This document shows positions 1 through 9,185 of a stretch of DNA of 64,000 nucleotides, in pieces (positions within the stretch are counted from its first letter, which is position 1; every line of letters starts with the position of its first letter). The translations under genes were made by a program, and so were the position numbers. The DNA is from Rhizobium sp. R634 (lineage in GTDB: Bacteria > Pseudomonadota > Alphaproteobacteria > Rhizobiales > Rhizobiaceae), in the NCBI RefSeq assembly GCF_002211305.1, contig NZ_LOKW01000006.1, positions 124,001-188,000 of the forward strand. Direction: 5' to 3'. The notes below the pieces were generated by a model. It had not been told where the DNA came from. It made no database searches and saw nothing but the letters and a program-made list of their open reading frames with translations.

Positions 1-1
1 C

Positions 2-1693
2 GCGCCCGCGCAGCCCGCTCCAGTCGTCACCTCCGAGCCGCCGGCTCCAGCGCAGGCTCCAGCCTTCAACTGGACGCCGGTCGCCGACTCGACCGAAGAC
101 CTGCCGTTTGATCCGGCGATGATCTCCGATCCGGAGGAGCGCCCCGAGACGGTCGACGACATGCACGTGCCGGCACTGCCGCCGGTCGAGCAACCGGCGC
201 CTGTTGCGAAAACCGCAGATTTCGATTTCGATCTCGATGCGGAAATCGCAAGCTTCTTCGAACCCGCCAAGCCGCGCGAAACGCCGGCGCCGGTTCGCGA
301 CACGGCCGCGGCGGCGGCAAAGCCGGTCAAGCCGACCATCGCCGATGGCCTTGATGATTTCGAACGGGCGCTGGAGGAAGATTTCCGCCGCAGCGTACGG
401 GAACCCGTCGAGCGCCGCGAGAATGTTTCCGAAGTCCGCATCGAATCGGCAAGCCAGGCTGCCGATTTCAGCCGTGCCCGTTCGATGCGCCGCCTGCTGG
501 CCGGCGCCGTCGTGCTGGTAGTCTTTGCCGGCGTCGGTTATGGCGTCTATTCCTCCGTTTGGAACGGCGAGGGGCTCGGTATCGTCGCATCGGGCGAGCC
601 GCGCGTGATCGTCGCCGATAAGGAGCCCGTCAAGGTCGTTCCGGAAAATCCGGGCGGCAAGACCGTGCCGAACCAGGACAAGGCCGTCTACGACCGCGTT
701 GCGGGTTCGGCCGAAGAGCCGAAGCAGAAAGCGCTCGTTTCCTCCGACGAGGCGCCCGTCGATGTCGTTCAGCGCACGCTGACGCCGGAGGCGCTGCCTG
801 AGGACGATGAGAACGCCGGCGCCAATGATCAGATCACGCCGACCGCAGTCGGCGAGACGGAAGATCCGCGTCTGCTGCCGAGCCAGGACAGCGCCGACAG
901 CAGTGCTGCAAGCGACGGCGACAAGGCTCCGTCCGTTTCGCCGCGCAAGGTCCGCACGATGATTGTCAAGCCGGACGGTACGTTGGTTGCCCGCGAGGAC
1001 CTGGCGCCCGCCGATCAACCGGCGCAAGCTGCCCCGGCGACGCCGTCTGCCCAGGCGACTTCGCCGGCGCTGGCGCCCCAGTCGACCCCGGCCGTGCCTC
1101 CAGTCGGCGGATCGGCCGCAAGCTTCCCGGCAAGCGCCGAAGTCGCCTCCGCCGACGCTCGCTCAGCCGCACCCGTCGAAACCGCGCCGGCGCAACCGTC
1201 GCCCGCCGCAACCATCGATACGCCGGCCGCAGATTCTGCCTCGGCCGATGCGCCGGTGCGTCCGGTCAAGACGACGCCGGTCACCGATACCGCGCCAGTT
1301 CCGATGGCCCGCCCGGCCGAGCAGCCTGTCAACATCGTCGGCACCGTGACTGAGAAGGGCAATATACGCCAGCCCGCGCAGCAGGCGAAGACGACGCAGG
1401 TCGCAGCCGCTTCACCGGCTGCCGCCCAGCCTCAGCAGACAGCATCCGCCGGCGGCTACGGCATCCAGATCGCCTCGCTGCCGTCGGAAGATGAAGCCAA
1501 CAAGTCCTATGCCAGCCTGTCGAAGAAATTCGCCGGTGTGCTTGGCGGCCGCGCCCATGAGATCCGCAGGGCCGATATCGCCGGCAAGGGCACTTTCTAC
1601 CGTGTCCGTATCCCGGCCGGTTCGAAGGATGAAGCCGCAGCGCTCTGCGAACAGTATCGCGCGGCCGGCGGAAGCTGCCTGATCTCCAAGTAA
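2..1693 (+). CDS. SPOR-domain membrane protein (5' end outside window)
   Basis: The reading frame is open from the first bases, so the start lies upstream and at least 563 residues are encoded here. The visible part is an acidic, Ala/Pro-rich region, one membrane segment (about nt 495-545, RRLLAGAVVLVVFAGVGYG), a second long Ala/Pro/Ser-rich and probably disordered stretch, and a C-terminal SPOR domain of about 75 residues starting near GYGIQIASLPS. SPOR domains bind denuded glycan strands of septal peptidoglycan, so a bitopic inner-membrane protein with a periplasmic SPOR domain acting at division is inferred. A strong hairpin terminator follows the stop. The family assignment of the C-terminus is firm; the specific role is not known. 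Confidence 0.85.
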   Translation, partial: APAQPAPVVTSEPPAPAQAPAFNWTPVADSTEDLPFDPAMISDPEERPETVDDMHVPALPPVEQPAPVAKTADFDFDLDAEIASFFEPAKPRETPAPVRDTAAAAAKPVKPTIADGLDDFERALEEDFRRSVREPVERRENVSEVRIESASQAADFSRARSMRRLLAGAVVLVVFAGVGYGVYSSVWNGEGLGIVASGEPRVIVADKEPVKVVPENPGGKTVPNQDKAVYDRVAGSAEEPKQKALVSSDEAPVDVVQRTLTPEALPEDDENAGANDQITPTAVGETEDPRLLPSQDSADSSAASDGDKAPSVSPRKVRTMIVKPDGTLVAREDLAPADQPAQAAPATPSAQATSPALAPQSTPAVPPVGGSAASFPASAEVASADARSAAPVETAPAQPSPAATIDTPAADSASADAPVRPVKTTPVTDTAPVPMARPAEQPVNIVGTVTEKGNIRQPAQQAKTTQVAAASPAAAQPQQTASAGGYGIQIASLPSEDEANKSYASLSKKFAGVLGGRAHEIRRADIAGKGTFYRVRIPAGSKDEAAALCEQYRAAGGSCLISK

Positions 1694-1709
1694 CAGCGGA
1701 TTGTTGTAT

Positions 1710-1748
1710 AAAAGAGCGGCGGGCCGGATCGGTCCGCCGCTCTTTTTT
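1710..1748 (+). terminator. Rho-independent terminator after the SPOR gene
   Basis: A 16-bp stem (1710-1725 with 1731-1746, one G-T pair) closes a 5-nt loop and runs into a T tract. It separates the SPOR gene from nagZ. Confidence 0.85.
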
Positions 1749-1803
1749 GTGCATCTCGTCTGCGCTTGCTCGCATTTGCCGGGGCGGCGTCTATGATTCC
1801 GAT

Positions 1804-2817
1804 ATGACCGAATCAAAAGCGATGATCCTTGGCTGCAGCGGCCTTTCCCTCACTCCCGAAGAGAAATCCTTTTACCGGGGCGAGCGGCCCTGGGGTTTCA
1901 TCCTCTTCGGACGCAACATTTCCGAAGCAGAGCAGATCGCCGATCTCGTCGCCGAAATGCGCGAAAGCGTTGGCTGGCATGCGCCGGTGCTGATCGACCA
2001 GGAGGGCGGCCGCGTCCAGCGCATCCGCCCGCCCATCCTCGCGCGTTATCCTTCCGGCCAGGCGCTCGGCGATCTCTATCGCCGCGACCCGGCGCTTGGG
2101 CTTCGCGCTGCCTGGCTGATGTCGCGGCTGCACGCCTTCGACCTTTCGAAGCTCGGCATCAATGTCGATTGCCTACCGGTGCTCGATGTGCCGGTCGAGG
2201 GCAGCAGCAATGTCATCGGCGACCGCGCCTATGGCGGCGACCCCGAGACTGTGATCGCGATGGGCCGTGCGGCAGCCGATGGGCTGAAAGCCGGCGGCCT
2301 GCTGCCCGTGATGAAGCACATGCCGGGCCATGGCCGCGGCTTTGCGGATTCGCATCTGGAACTGCCCGTCGTCACCGTCTCGCGAAATGAGCTGGAGGCC
2401 CACGATTTCCCGCCCTTTGTCGCGATGAAGGACGAGCTGATGGCGATGACCTGCCACCTTGTCTTCACCGCGATCGACCCGGACAATCCGGCGACGACCT
2501 CACGTAAGGTGATCGACGGTGTCATCCGCCGGCATATCGGTTTCAACGGCCTGCTGCTCTCCGACGACAGCTCGATGAACGCTCTTTCCGGCACGATCGG
2601 CCAGCGTGCGGCGAATATCATTGCAGGCGGATGCGATATCGTGCTGCATTGCAATGGCAAGATGGACGAGATGGTGGATGTCGTGGCAAATGTTCCCGCG
2701 CTCGCCGGCCTGCCGCTTGCCCGCGCCAAGGCGGTGGAAGCAGGCTTCGCGGCGCCGGATGCGGCCGATGAAGCGGAATTGAGGGCGGAATTCGAGGCAA
2801 TGTTTGCGACGGTCTGA
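1804..2817 (+). CDS. nagZ: Beta-N-acetylhexosaminidase NagZ
   Basis: This glycoside hydrolase family 3 enzyme of 337 residues removes N-acetylglucosamine from anhydromuropeptides in cytosolic cell-wall recycling. The conserved loop KHMPGHGRGFADSH carries the family's catalytic Asp/His pair, and LLLSDDSSMNAL holds the probable nucleophile Asp. The Asn/Asp-rich core NVDCLPVLDVP is also typical. I chose ATG 1804 over an upstream in-frame ATG at 1747 because MTESKAMILGCSG begins at the expected distance from the barrel, and the longer version would run into the terminator. It sits 18 bp before scpA, so cotranscription is likely, as in many rhizobia. Confidence 0.93.
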   Translation: MTESKAMILGCSGLSLTPEEKSFYRGERPWGFILFGRNISEAEQIADLVAEMRESVGWHAPVLIDQEGGRVQRIRPPILARYPSGQALGDLYRRDPALGLRAAWLMSRLHAFDLSKLGINVDCLPVLDVPVEGSSNVIGDRAYGGDPETVIAMGRAAADGLKAGGLLPVMKHMPGHGRGFADSHLELPVVTVSRNELEAHDFPPFVAMKDELMAMTCHLVFTAIDPDNPATTSRKVIDGVIRRHIGFNGLLLSDDSSMNALSGTIGQRAANIIAGGCDIVLHCNGKMDEMVDVVANVPALAGLPLARAKAVEAGFAAPDAADEAELRAEFEAMFATV

Positions 2818-2835
2818 TCGTAAGGGAGCGGTGAG

Positions 2836-3693
2836 GTGAACACGGTCAAGGGCACGGAGCGTCCGCAGGCGGCAACGCCGATGGACAAGCTGTGGCAGGA
2901 CAACAGCGCCGAGCGCGCCAGCCATGAGCCGGCGCTGGTGATCGACGTCGCCGGCTTCGAAGGCCCGCTCGACCTGTTGCTCTATCTCGCCCGCAATCAA
3001 AAGGTCGACCTGTCGCGCATTTCCGTGCTGGCGCTCGCCGAGCAATATCTGCAGTTCGTCGAAAGCGCCCGGCGCATCCGCATCGAGCTTGCCGCAGATT
3101 ATCTCGTCATGGCGGCCTGGCTTGCTTATCTGAAGTCGCGGCTGCTGATACCCCAGCAGGTCAAGGATGACGGCCCCTCCGGGGAGGAAATGGCGGCAAC
3201 GCTCGCCTTTCGCCTGAAACGCCTCGAAGCCATGCGCCAGGCGGCGGAAGGCCTCGTCAACCGCAACCGCCTTGGCCGTGATATTTTTGCCCGCGGCGCG
3301 CCCGAGCATATTCCCGACCGGCAGCAATCCGCTTACGCGGCAAGCCTCTACGACCTCCTGACCGCCTATGCAGCGCTGCGCCAGCGCCATGCCGTCACGC
3401 AGGTCACGATCGAGAGGCGCAATGTCTGGTCGCTGACCGATGCGCGCGAACTGCTGACCCAGATGATCGGCGAAATCGGCGACTGGACGGCGATGGAACA
3501 TTATCTGCTGCGTTATCTCGCAGCACCCGAGGAGCGCGTCACGGCGATCGCCAGCGCCTTTGCCGCCTCGCTGGAACTGGTGCGCGAAGGCAAGCTCGAA
3601 ATCCGCCAGGACGGCGCCTTTCAGCCGATTTTCATGCGTCGCGGCCCGAAACACGCCACGCTGCAGGTGGTTGAACAGGAGCGGCAGGCTTGA
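2836..3693 (+). CDS. scpA: Segregation and condensation protein A
   Basis: ScpA is the kleisin that bridges Smc heads in the bacterial condensin. The signature GFEGPLDLLLYLARNQKVD appears near residue 35, after a short variable tail, followed by the helical core AADYLVMAAWLAYLKSRLLIP. Length is 285 residues, slightly longer than the Bacillus protein, as is usual in alphaproteobacteria. It starts at GTG 2836 behind GGGAGCGG. Its last codons overlap scpB by four bases (TTGA), which points to translational coupling of the two condensin partners. Confidence 0.93.
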   Translation: MNTVKGTERPQAATPMDKLWQDNSAERASHEPALVIDVAGFEGPLDLLLYLARNQKVDLSRISVLALAEQYLQFVESARRIRIELAADYLVMAAWLAYLKSRLLIPQQVKDDGPSGEEMAATLAFRLKRLEAMRQAAEGLVNRNRLGRDIFARGAPEHIPDRQQSAYAASLYDLLTAYAALRQRHAVTQVTIERRNVWSLTDARELLTQMIGEIGDWTAMEHYLLRYLAAPEERVTAIASAFAASLELVREGKLEIRQDGAFQPIFMRRGPKHATLQVVEQERQA

Positions 3694-4394
3694 TCGATCT
3701 GAACAGTGAAGAGGAATTCGAGGAAGAAGGCCGCGACATTCAGGCAGAGATCGAGGCCGAGCGGACCGCCGAGGCGCTGGTTTTCGCCTCGTCGCAGCCG
3801 GTTTCCGAGGGTTTCCTCGCCGAGCGCCTGCCGAGAGGTGCGGATGTGCGGGCGATCATGCAGCGCCTGAAAGAGCAATATGCTCCGCGTGGCGTCAATC
3901 TCGTCCAGGTCGAGGGCGCCTGGGCCTTCCGCACGGCCGCCGATCTTTCCTTCGTCATTCGTCGCGACGACAACGAGGTAAAGAAGCTTTCGCGCGCGGC
4001 ATTGGAAGTGTTGGCGATCATCGCCTATCACCAGCCGGTGACGCGTGCCGAAATCGAAGATATCCGTGGCGTTCAGACCTCGCGCGGCACGCTCGACGTC
4101 CTGATGGAGGCCGGCTGGGTGCGTTTTCGCGGCCGCAGACGCACGCCGGGCCGGCCGGTGACATTGGGCACGACGCGCGACTTTCTCGACCATTTCGGTC
4201 TCGAAGAGCTGCGCGATCTGCCCGGTCTCGAAGAATTGAAGGGAGCGGGCCTGCTGTCGGGCCGCATTCCGGCCAACTTCAATATTCCCTCGCCATTGAT
4301 GAACGACGAGCTGACCGAGGATGAGGATCCGATCACCCAGATGGATCTCGAGGAACTTGGGTTGCTCGCCCCGCGCGGTGCCCCCGAAGATTGA
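3690..4394 (+). CDS. scpB: Segregation and condensation protein B
   Basis: ScpB is the winged-helix (Kite) partner of ScpA in the Smc condensin. The core motif ALEVLAIIAYHQPVTRAEIE and the GVQTSRGTLDVLMEAGWV block identify it. Length is 234 residues; the acidic tail (NDELTEDEDPIT) is an extension. The start is TTG 3690 within the scpA stop, a weak start consistent with coupled translation. A 181-bp gap follows before tatA, so the scp and tat genes probably have separate promoters. Confidence 0.93.
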   Translation: MIDLNSEEEFEEEGRDIQAEIEAERTAEALVFASSQPVSEGFLAERLPRGADVRAIMQRLKEQYAPRGVNLVQVEGAWAFRTAADLSFVIRRDDNEVKKLSRAALEVLAIIAYHQPVTRAEIEDIRGVQTSRGTLDVLMEAGWVRFRGRRRTPGRPVTLGTTRDFLDHFGLEELRDLPGLEELKGAGLLSGRIPANFNIPSPLMNDELTEDEDPITQMDLEELGLLAPRGAPED

Positions 4395-4575
4395 ACAGCA
4401 GCGTCTTGTTTTTGCCATGCATCGCGAAAACAATGTCCTCACCACTTTTCGATGGGTCGGTGGCTTGTCACAAAGGGCGATACCGTGACATTAAGCTCAG
4501 TTCAAAGGGCTTGATGTTGGAAACGGTGTGGGAAATCCTTACATCGAGGGAACATCACAACAGGGAGTTAGCGTA

Positions 4576-4767
4576 ATGGGTTCTTTTAGCATGTGGCACT
4601 GGCTGATCGTTCTGGTCATCGTGCTGTTGTTGTTCGGTCGCGGCAAGATCCCGGAACTGATGGGCGATGTCGCCAAGGGCATCAAGAGCTTCAAGAAGGG
4701 CATGACGGACGAAGATGCGCCGGAAACGGCGAAGACCGTCGATCACAAGGCCGACGAAACGAAATAA
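4576..4767 (+). CDS. tatA: Sec-independent translocase protein TatA
   Basis: TatA oligomerises to make the passage for folded Tat substrates across the inner membrane. The 63-residue protein has the classic layout: a short periplasmic N-terminus, one membrane helix ([15 protein letters not shown]), the [20 protein letters not shown] hinge and amphipathic helix, and a short polar tail. ATG 4576 is preceded by CAGGGAG; an in-frame start upstream at 4528 would add residues unlike any TatA. It is the first gene of a tatABC set. Confidence 0.95.
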   Translation: MGSFSMWHWLIVLVIVLLLFGRGKIPELMGDVAKGIKSFKKGMTDEDAPETAKTVDHKADETK

Positions 4768-4818
4768 CGAAGTCCGGGAAAAAGCGCAGCCCCCGCGCTT
4801 CCCGTCCAGGAGCCTTGC

Positions 4819-5421
4819 ATGTTCGATATTGGCTGGACCGAGCTTTTGGTCATCGCGGTCGTGCTGATCGTCGTTGTCGGTCCCAAGGATTTGCCGCCGA
4901 TGCTGCGCGCTTTCGGCAAGATGACGCAGCGTGCCCGCAAGGTGGCGGGCGAATTCCGTGCGCAGTTCGACGAAGCGCTGCGCGAGGCCGAGCTTGACGA
5001 CGTCCGCCAGACGATCAGCGACGCCCAGAGGCTCAACCCGGTCAACAGCCTGCGCGAAGCGATGAACCCCCTTCGCCAGATGGGCAACGAGATCAAGGCC
5101 GACCTGCAGAAGGCGAGCACGCCGCCTGAGAACAAGACCGAGGTGCCGCCGGCCGCCGTTTCGGCCCCGACGCCATCGATGAGCTTGCCGGAAACGCCGC
5201 CCTTGGTGCCGGCACCGGAACCGGTCGCCGCAGCGGCCGTCCAGGCCGATACGATTGCCGCCAAGCCGAAGGCGCCGCGCAAGCCGCGCGTCAAGGCTGC
5301 CGATAAGGCCGATGCCGCCGCCATTGCCGCGCCGGTCGAGGAGCCGAAACGCGCGACGGCAGCCAGGAAGCCCGCAACGCCGAAAACGCCGGCGCAGACC
5401 GAGAAGAAGGACGAGGCATGA
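4819..5421 (+). CDS. tatB: Sec-independent translocase protein TatB
   Basis: TatB binds TatC and receives twin-arginine signal peptides. The N-terminus MFDIGWTELLVIAVVLIVVVGPKDLP is a typical TatB membrane helix and hinge, followed by an amphipathic helix. The 200-residue chain ends in an Ala/Pro/Lys-rich tail that is long compared with E. coli TatB and resembles other rhizobial forms. It overlaps tatC by four bases (ATGA). Confidence 0.93.
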   Translation: MFDIGWTELLVIAVVLIVVVGPKDLPPMLRAFGKMTQRARKVAGEFRAQFDEALREAELDDVRQTISDAQRLNPVNSLREAMNPLRQMGNEIKADLQKASTPPENKTEVPPAAVSAPTPSMSLPETPPLVPAPEPVAAAAVQADTIAAKPKAPRKPRVKAADKADAAAIAAPVEEPKRATAARKPATPKTPAQTEKKDEA

Positions 5422-6245
5422 GCGGTGATATCGAAGACAAGCCGCAGCCGTTGATCGAGCACCTGATGGAGCTGCGCACGCGGCTGATGTGGTCGATCGG
5501 CGCGTTCTTCATCGCCTTTGTCGTGTGCTTCTTTTTCGCCAAGCACATCTTCAACTACCTGGTCTATCCCTACAAGCTCGCCGTCAGCTGGGCCAACCTC
5601 GATGTCGAGAAGGCGCAGCTCATCTACACCGCGCCGCAGGAATTCTTCTTCACACAGGTGAAGGTTGCCATGTTCGGCGGCCTTGTCATCGCTTTTCCTA
5701 TCATCGCCGCGCAGATCTACAAATTCGTCGCACCGGGCCTCTATAAGAACGAACGCGCGGCCTTCCTGCCGTTCCTGATCGCGTCTCCGATCCTGTTCCT
5801 CCTGGGCGCCGCGCTGGTCTATTTCTTCTTCACGCCGATGGTCATGTGGTTCTTCCTGTCGATGCAGCAGGCGCCCGGCCATGACGAGGTAGCGATCTCG
5901 CTGCTGCCGAAGGTTTCGGAATATCTGAGTCTTATCATGACGCTGGTCTTCTCGTTCGGCCTCGTCTTCCAGCTGCCGGTTGTCACCACGCTTCTTGCCC
6001 GTGTCGGGCTGCTGACGTCGCAATGGCTGTCGGAAAAACGCAAGTTCGCGATCGTGCTCGCTTTCGTCGTCGCCGCGATCCTGACGCCGCCCGATCCGAT
6101 GTCCCAGATCGGTCTTGCGCTGCCGACGATCCTTCTCTACGAGATTTCAATCTACGCGGCACGACTCGTGGAGCGTCAGCGTTCCCAACGGGCACTTGAA
6201 GAGGAATCTGGTTCCTCCGACGTCGCCAAGACGGACAGCGTCTGA
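5418..6245 (+). CDS. tatC: Sec-independent translocase protein TatC
   Basis: TatC is the multispanning receptor for twin-arginine signal peptides. The signature PLIEHLMELRTRLMWS opens the protein, and several hydrophobic segments fit the six-helix fold. APQEFFFTQVKVAMFGG and the LTPPDPMSQIGLALP segment are family hallmarks. Length is 275 residues. It closes the tatABC operon and is followed 90 bp later by serS on the same strand. Confidence 0.95.
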   Translation: MSGDIEDKPQPLIEHLMELRTRLMWSIGAFFIAFVVCFFFAKHIFNYLVYPYKLAVSWANLDVEKAQLIYTAPQEFFFTQVKVAMFGGLVIAFPIIAAQIYKFVAPGLYKNERAAFLPFLIASPILFLLGAALVYFFFTPMVMWFFLSMQQAPGHDEVAISLLPKVSEYLSLIMTLVFSFGLVFQLPVVTTLLARVGLLTSQWLSEKRKFAIVLAFVVAAILTPPDPMSQIGLALPTILLYEISIYAARLVERQRSQRALEEESGSSDVAKTDSV

Positions 6246-6335
6246 CCGTCCCGGACATCTCCTTGAAGTCTGCCGTTTCCTGTCCGGTCGGGTTTTCCGG
6301 CCGGGTCATTTCTGTTGCAACGAGTTGGAACGACG

Positions 6336-7619
6336 ATGCTCGATATCAAATGGATCCGTGAGAATCCCGAAGCGCTCGATGCCGCCCTTGCCAAGCGCAA
6401 CGCGGAGCCTTTGGCCCAAAGTCTCGTCGCCCTCGATGAAAAGCGCCGCTCCGCCGTGCAGAAGGCACAGGATCTGCTCTCCCGCCGCAACGCCGCCTCC
6501 AAAGAGATCGGCGCGGCCATGGCGCAAAAGAATACCGAGCTGGCCGAAAAGCTGAAGGCCGAGGTCGCCGAAATCAAGGAGACGCTGCCCGCAGCCGAGG
6601 AGGAGGAGCGCACGCTTTCCGCCGAGCTCAACGACGCGCTCTCGCGCATCCCGAACGTGCCGTTCGACGACGTTCCGGTCGGTAAGGACGAGCAGGATAA
6701 TGTCGTCACCCGCATCGTCGGCGACAAGCCGCGCTGGAACCATACGCCGAAGGAGCACTTTGAAATCGGCGAGGCGCTCGGCTACATGGATTTCGAGCGC
6801 GCCGCCAAGCTCTCCGGCTCGCGCTTCACGGTTCTGACGGCACAGCTTGCAAGACTCGAACGCGCGCTCGGCCAGTTCATGATCGATCTCCACACTCGAG
6901 AGCACGGCTATACCGAAGTCAGCTCGCCGCTGATGGTTCGCGCCGAAGCGGTGTTCGGCACCGGCAGCCTGCCGAAGTTCGAAGAGGATCTGTTCAAGAC
7001 GACCGATGGCCGCTATCTCATTCCGACGGCCGAGGTGACGCTCACCAATCTGGTGCGCGAGGAAATCCTCGACCAGGAAAAGCTACCGCTGCGCTTCACC
7101 GCGCTAACGCCGTCTTTCCGCTCGGAAGCGGGCTCCGCCGGCCGCGACACCCGCGGCATGCTGCGCCAGCACCAGTTCTGGAAGTGCGAGCTCGTTTCGA
7201 TCACCGATGCGGAAAGCTCGATTGCCGAGCATGAACGGATGACCGCCTGTGCCGAGGAAGTGCTGAAGCGCCTCGGCCTGCATTTCCGCACGATGACGCT
7301 TTGCACCGGCGACATGGGCTTCGGCTCGCGTAAGACCTATGATCTCGAAGTCTGGCTGCCGGGGCAGAATGCCTTCCGCGAAATCTCCTCCTGCTCGGTC
7401 TGCGGCGATTTCCAGGCCCGTCGGATGAATGCGCGCTACCGCGGCAAGGACGACAAGAGCAATAAGTTCGTTCACACGCTGAACGGCTCCGGCACCGCCG
7501 TCGGCCGCTGCCTGATCGCCGTCCTCGAAAATTATCTGAATGAGGACGGCTCCGTCACGATTCCGGACGTTTTGCTGCCTTATATGGGTGGATTGACCAA
7601 GATCGAACGGGCGGCCTGA
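6336..7619 (+). CDS. serS: Seryl-tRNA synthetase
   Basis: SerRS charges tRNA-Ser. The 427 residues show the N-terminal antiparallel coiled-coil arm (about residues 30-105, rich in Ala/Glu/Lys) and the class II core: motif 2 around [21 protein letters not shown] and motif 3 [20 protein letters not shown] 6336 gives the family N-terminus [12 protein letters not shown]; an in-frame TTG at 6315 was rejected. The stop is four bases before surE. Confidence 0.96.
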   Translation: MLDIKWIRENPEALDAALAKRNAEPLAQSLVALDEKRRSAVQKAQDLLSRRNAASKEIGAAMAQKNTELAEKLKAEVAEIKETLPAAEEEERTLSAELNDALSRIPNVPFDDVPVGKDEQDNVVTRIVGDKPRWNHTPKEHFEIGEALGYMDFERAAKLSGSRFTVLTAQLARLERALGQFMIDLHTREHGYTEVSSPLMVRAEAVFGTGSLPKFEEDLFKTTDGRYLIPTAEVTLTNLVREEILDQEKLPLRFTALTPSFRSEAGSAGRDTRGMLRQHQFWKCELVSITDAESSIAEHERMTACAEEVLKRLGLHFRTMTLCTGDMGFGSRKTYDLEVWLPGQNAFREISSCSVCGDFQARRMNARYRGKDDKSNKFVHTLNGSGTAVGRCLIAVLENYLNEDGSVTIPDVLLPYMGGLTKIERAA

Positions 7620-7623
7620 GGCG

Positions 7624-8397
7624 ATGCGCATCCTGCTTACGAATGACGACGGCATTCACGCCGAAGGCCTCGCCGCGCTGGAGCGGATCGCGCGCACGCT
7701 GTCCGACGATGTCTGGATCGTCGCGCCCGAGACCGACCAGAGCGGCCTTGCCCATTCGCTAAGCCTTTCCGAACCTCTGCGCCTGCGCAAGATTTCGGAC
7801 AAGCATTTCGCGCTGCGCGGTACGCCGACCGATTGCGTCATCATGGGCGTCAGGCAGGTAATGGACATCAAGCCGGACCTGGTTCTGTCAGGCGTCAATT
7901 CCGGCTCGAACGTCGCAGACGACGTGACCTATTCCGGCACGATTGCCGGCGCCATCGAAGGCACGATGCAGGGTGTTCGCTCCTTCGCGCTGAGCCAGGC
8001 CTATCTCTATGAGGATGGCGCGCGCATCGTGCCCTGGGAGGTGTGCGAGGCGCATGCACCGGCTCTTCTCGAAAAGCTGATGGTTTTGGACCTGCCGGAA
8101 GGCACCTTCCTCAATCTCAATTTCCCGAACTGCCGTCCCGAGGAAGTTGATGGCGCTGAGGTGACCATGCAGGGCAAGCTCGCTTTCAACCTGCAGGTCG
8201 ACGCCCGCTCCGATGGCCGGGGTTTTCCCTATTACTGGCTGAAGTTCGGCGAGCGCGCCGGCGCCTTTGTCGAAGGCACCGATATTCACGCCTTGAAGCA
8301 CAACAAGATTTCGGTAACGCCTTTGAAACTGGATCTGACCGATTATTCCGTGACGGACCGCGTGGCGCGGGCACTGGGATACGGAGCACAGGTTTGA
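7624..8397 (+). CDS. surE: 5'/3'-nucleotidase SurE
   Basis: SurE is a metal-dependent nucleoside monophosphate phosphatase linked to stationary-phase survival. The N-terminal metal motif [10 protein letters not shown] (Asp8, Asp9), the SG(V)NSGSN loop and [10 protein letters not shown] are diagnostic. Length is 257 residues, normal for the family. It lies between serS (4-bp gap) and pcm (4-bp overlap), the common serS-surE-pcm arrangement of alphaproteobacteria. Confidence 0.95.
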   Translation: MRILLTNDDGIHAEGLAALERIARTLSDDVWIVAPETDQSGLAHSLSLSEPLRLRKISDKHFALRGTPTDCVIMGVRQVMDIKPDLVLSGVNSGSNVADDVTYSGTIAGAIEGTMQGVRSFALSQAYLYEDGARIVPWEVCEAHAPALLEKLMVLDLPEGTFLNLNFPNCRPEEVDGAEVTMQGKLAFNLQVDARSDGRGFPYYWLKFGERAGAFVEGTDIHALKHNKISVTPLKLDLTDYSVTDRVARALGYGAQV

Positions 8398-9047
8398 CGG
8401 CAAGACTGGCGGAGAAGGAAGGCTTTGCGGCGCTCGTCCTCAGGTTGCGCGCTGAAGGCATCTCCGACCTCGATCTGCTGACAGCGGTCGAGCAGACGCA
8501 GCGCTCGCTCTTCGTGCCGCCGCAATTCACAGACAACGCCTATTCCAGCCGGACGATACCGATCGAATGCGGCTCCTTCCTCGAAGGCATCGATTTTGCC
8601 GTCCGCATTCTGCATCATCTGAAGCTCAAGCCGGGGCAGCGCGTTCTGGAGATCGGCACCGGAAGCGGCTTTACCGCCGCCGTCATGGGCCGGCTTGCCG
8701 AGCGCGTCCTGTCCATCGACCGTTACAAGACGCTGACATCGGCAGCGCAGCGGCGCATGGAATCGCTTGGCCTGCGCAACGTCGTCATCCGCCATGCCGA
8801 CGGCAGCGCCGGCATGCAGGGCGAGGGCACTTTCGATCGCATCCTGGTAACGGCCGCCTTCAACGCTATGCCGCGCTTTTATAGCGACCAGCTCGTTTCC
8901 GGCGGTTCGATGATTGCGCCGCTGATGATTTCCGAGAACGAGTGCCGCATGGTGCGGCTGACGAAAACCGGCAGCCGGTTCGAACGCGAGGAACTGTTCG
9001 AAGCCCCTTATCTGCCGATTGTTCCGCGCCTTGCCTCGCAGCTTTAG
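8394..9047 (+). CDS. pcm: Protein-L-isoaspartate O-methyltransferase
   Basis: PCMT methylates L-isoaspartyl residues in damaged proteins so they can be repaired. The SAM-binding motif [19 protein letters not shown] and the upstream [10 protein letters not shown] region are seen in 217 residues. In many PCMTs the segment before motif I reads (I)GxGQTISQP; here it is [10 protein letters not shown], the divergent form common in rhizobia. The start is TTG 8394, overlapping the surE stop, so translation is probably coupled. Confidence 0.88.
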   Translation: MTARLAEKEGFAALVLRLRAEGISDLDLLTAVEQTQRSLFVPPQFTDNAYSSRTIPIECGSFLEGIDFAVRILHHLKLKPGQRVLEIGTGSGFTAAVMGRLAERVLSIDRYKTLTSAAQRRMESLGLRNVVIRHADGSAGMQGEGTFDRILVTAAFNAMPRFYSDQLVSGGSMIAPLMISENECRMVRLTKTGSRFEREELFEAPYLPIVPRLASQL

Positions 9048-9116
9048 GCACTGTGATTTTTCACCCGTAAGCTATGGTTAGCAACTTCTCAAAAATATCG
9101 CACTGATTCCAGCATC

Positions 9117-9132
9117 TTAACCGCGTGGTAAC
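9117..9132 (+). promoter_or_regulatory. Candidate CtrA-type box upstream of the NlpD-like gene
   Basis: TTAA-CCGCGTG-GTAAC matches the CtrA consensus TTAA-N7-TTAAC with one mismatch in the second half. It lies 54 bp before the start of an envelope/division-type gene. A second, weaker GTAA-N7-TTAG occurs at 9067-9081. This is inference from sequence only. Confidence 0.35.
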
Positions 9133-9185
9133 ACTAACGCGCTTTAATAGACTCACAAATGGTTGCGTTCTCAGTGGGTCGAGTC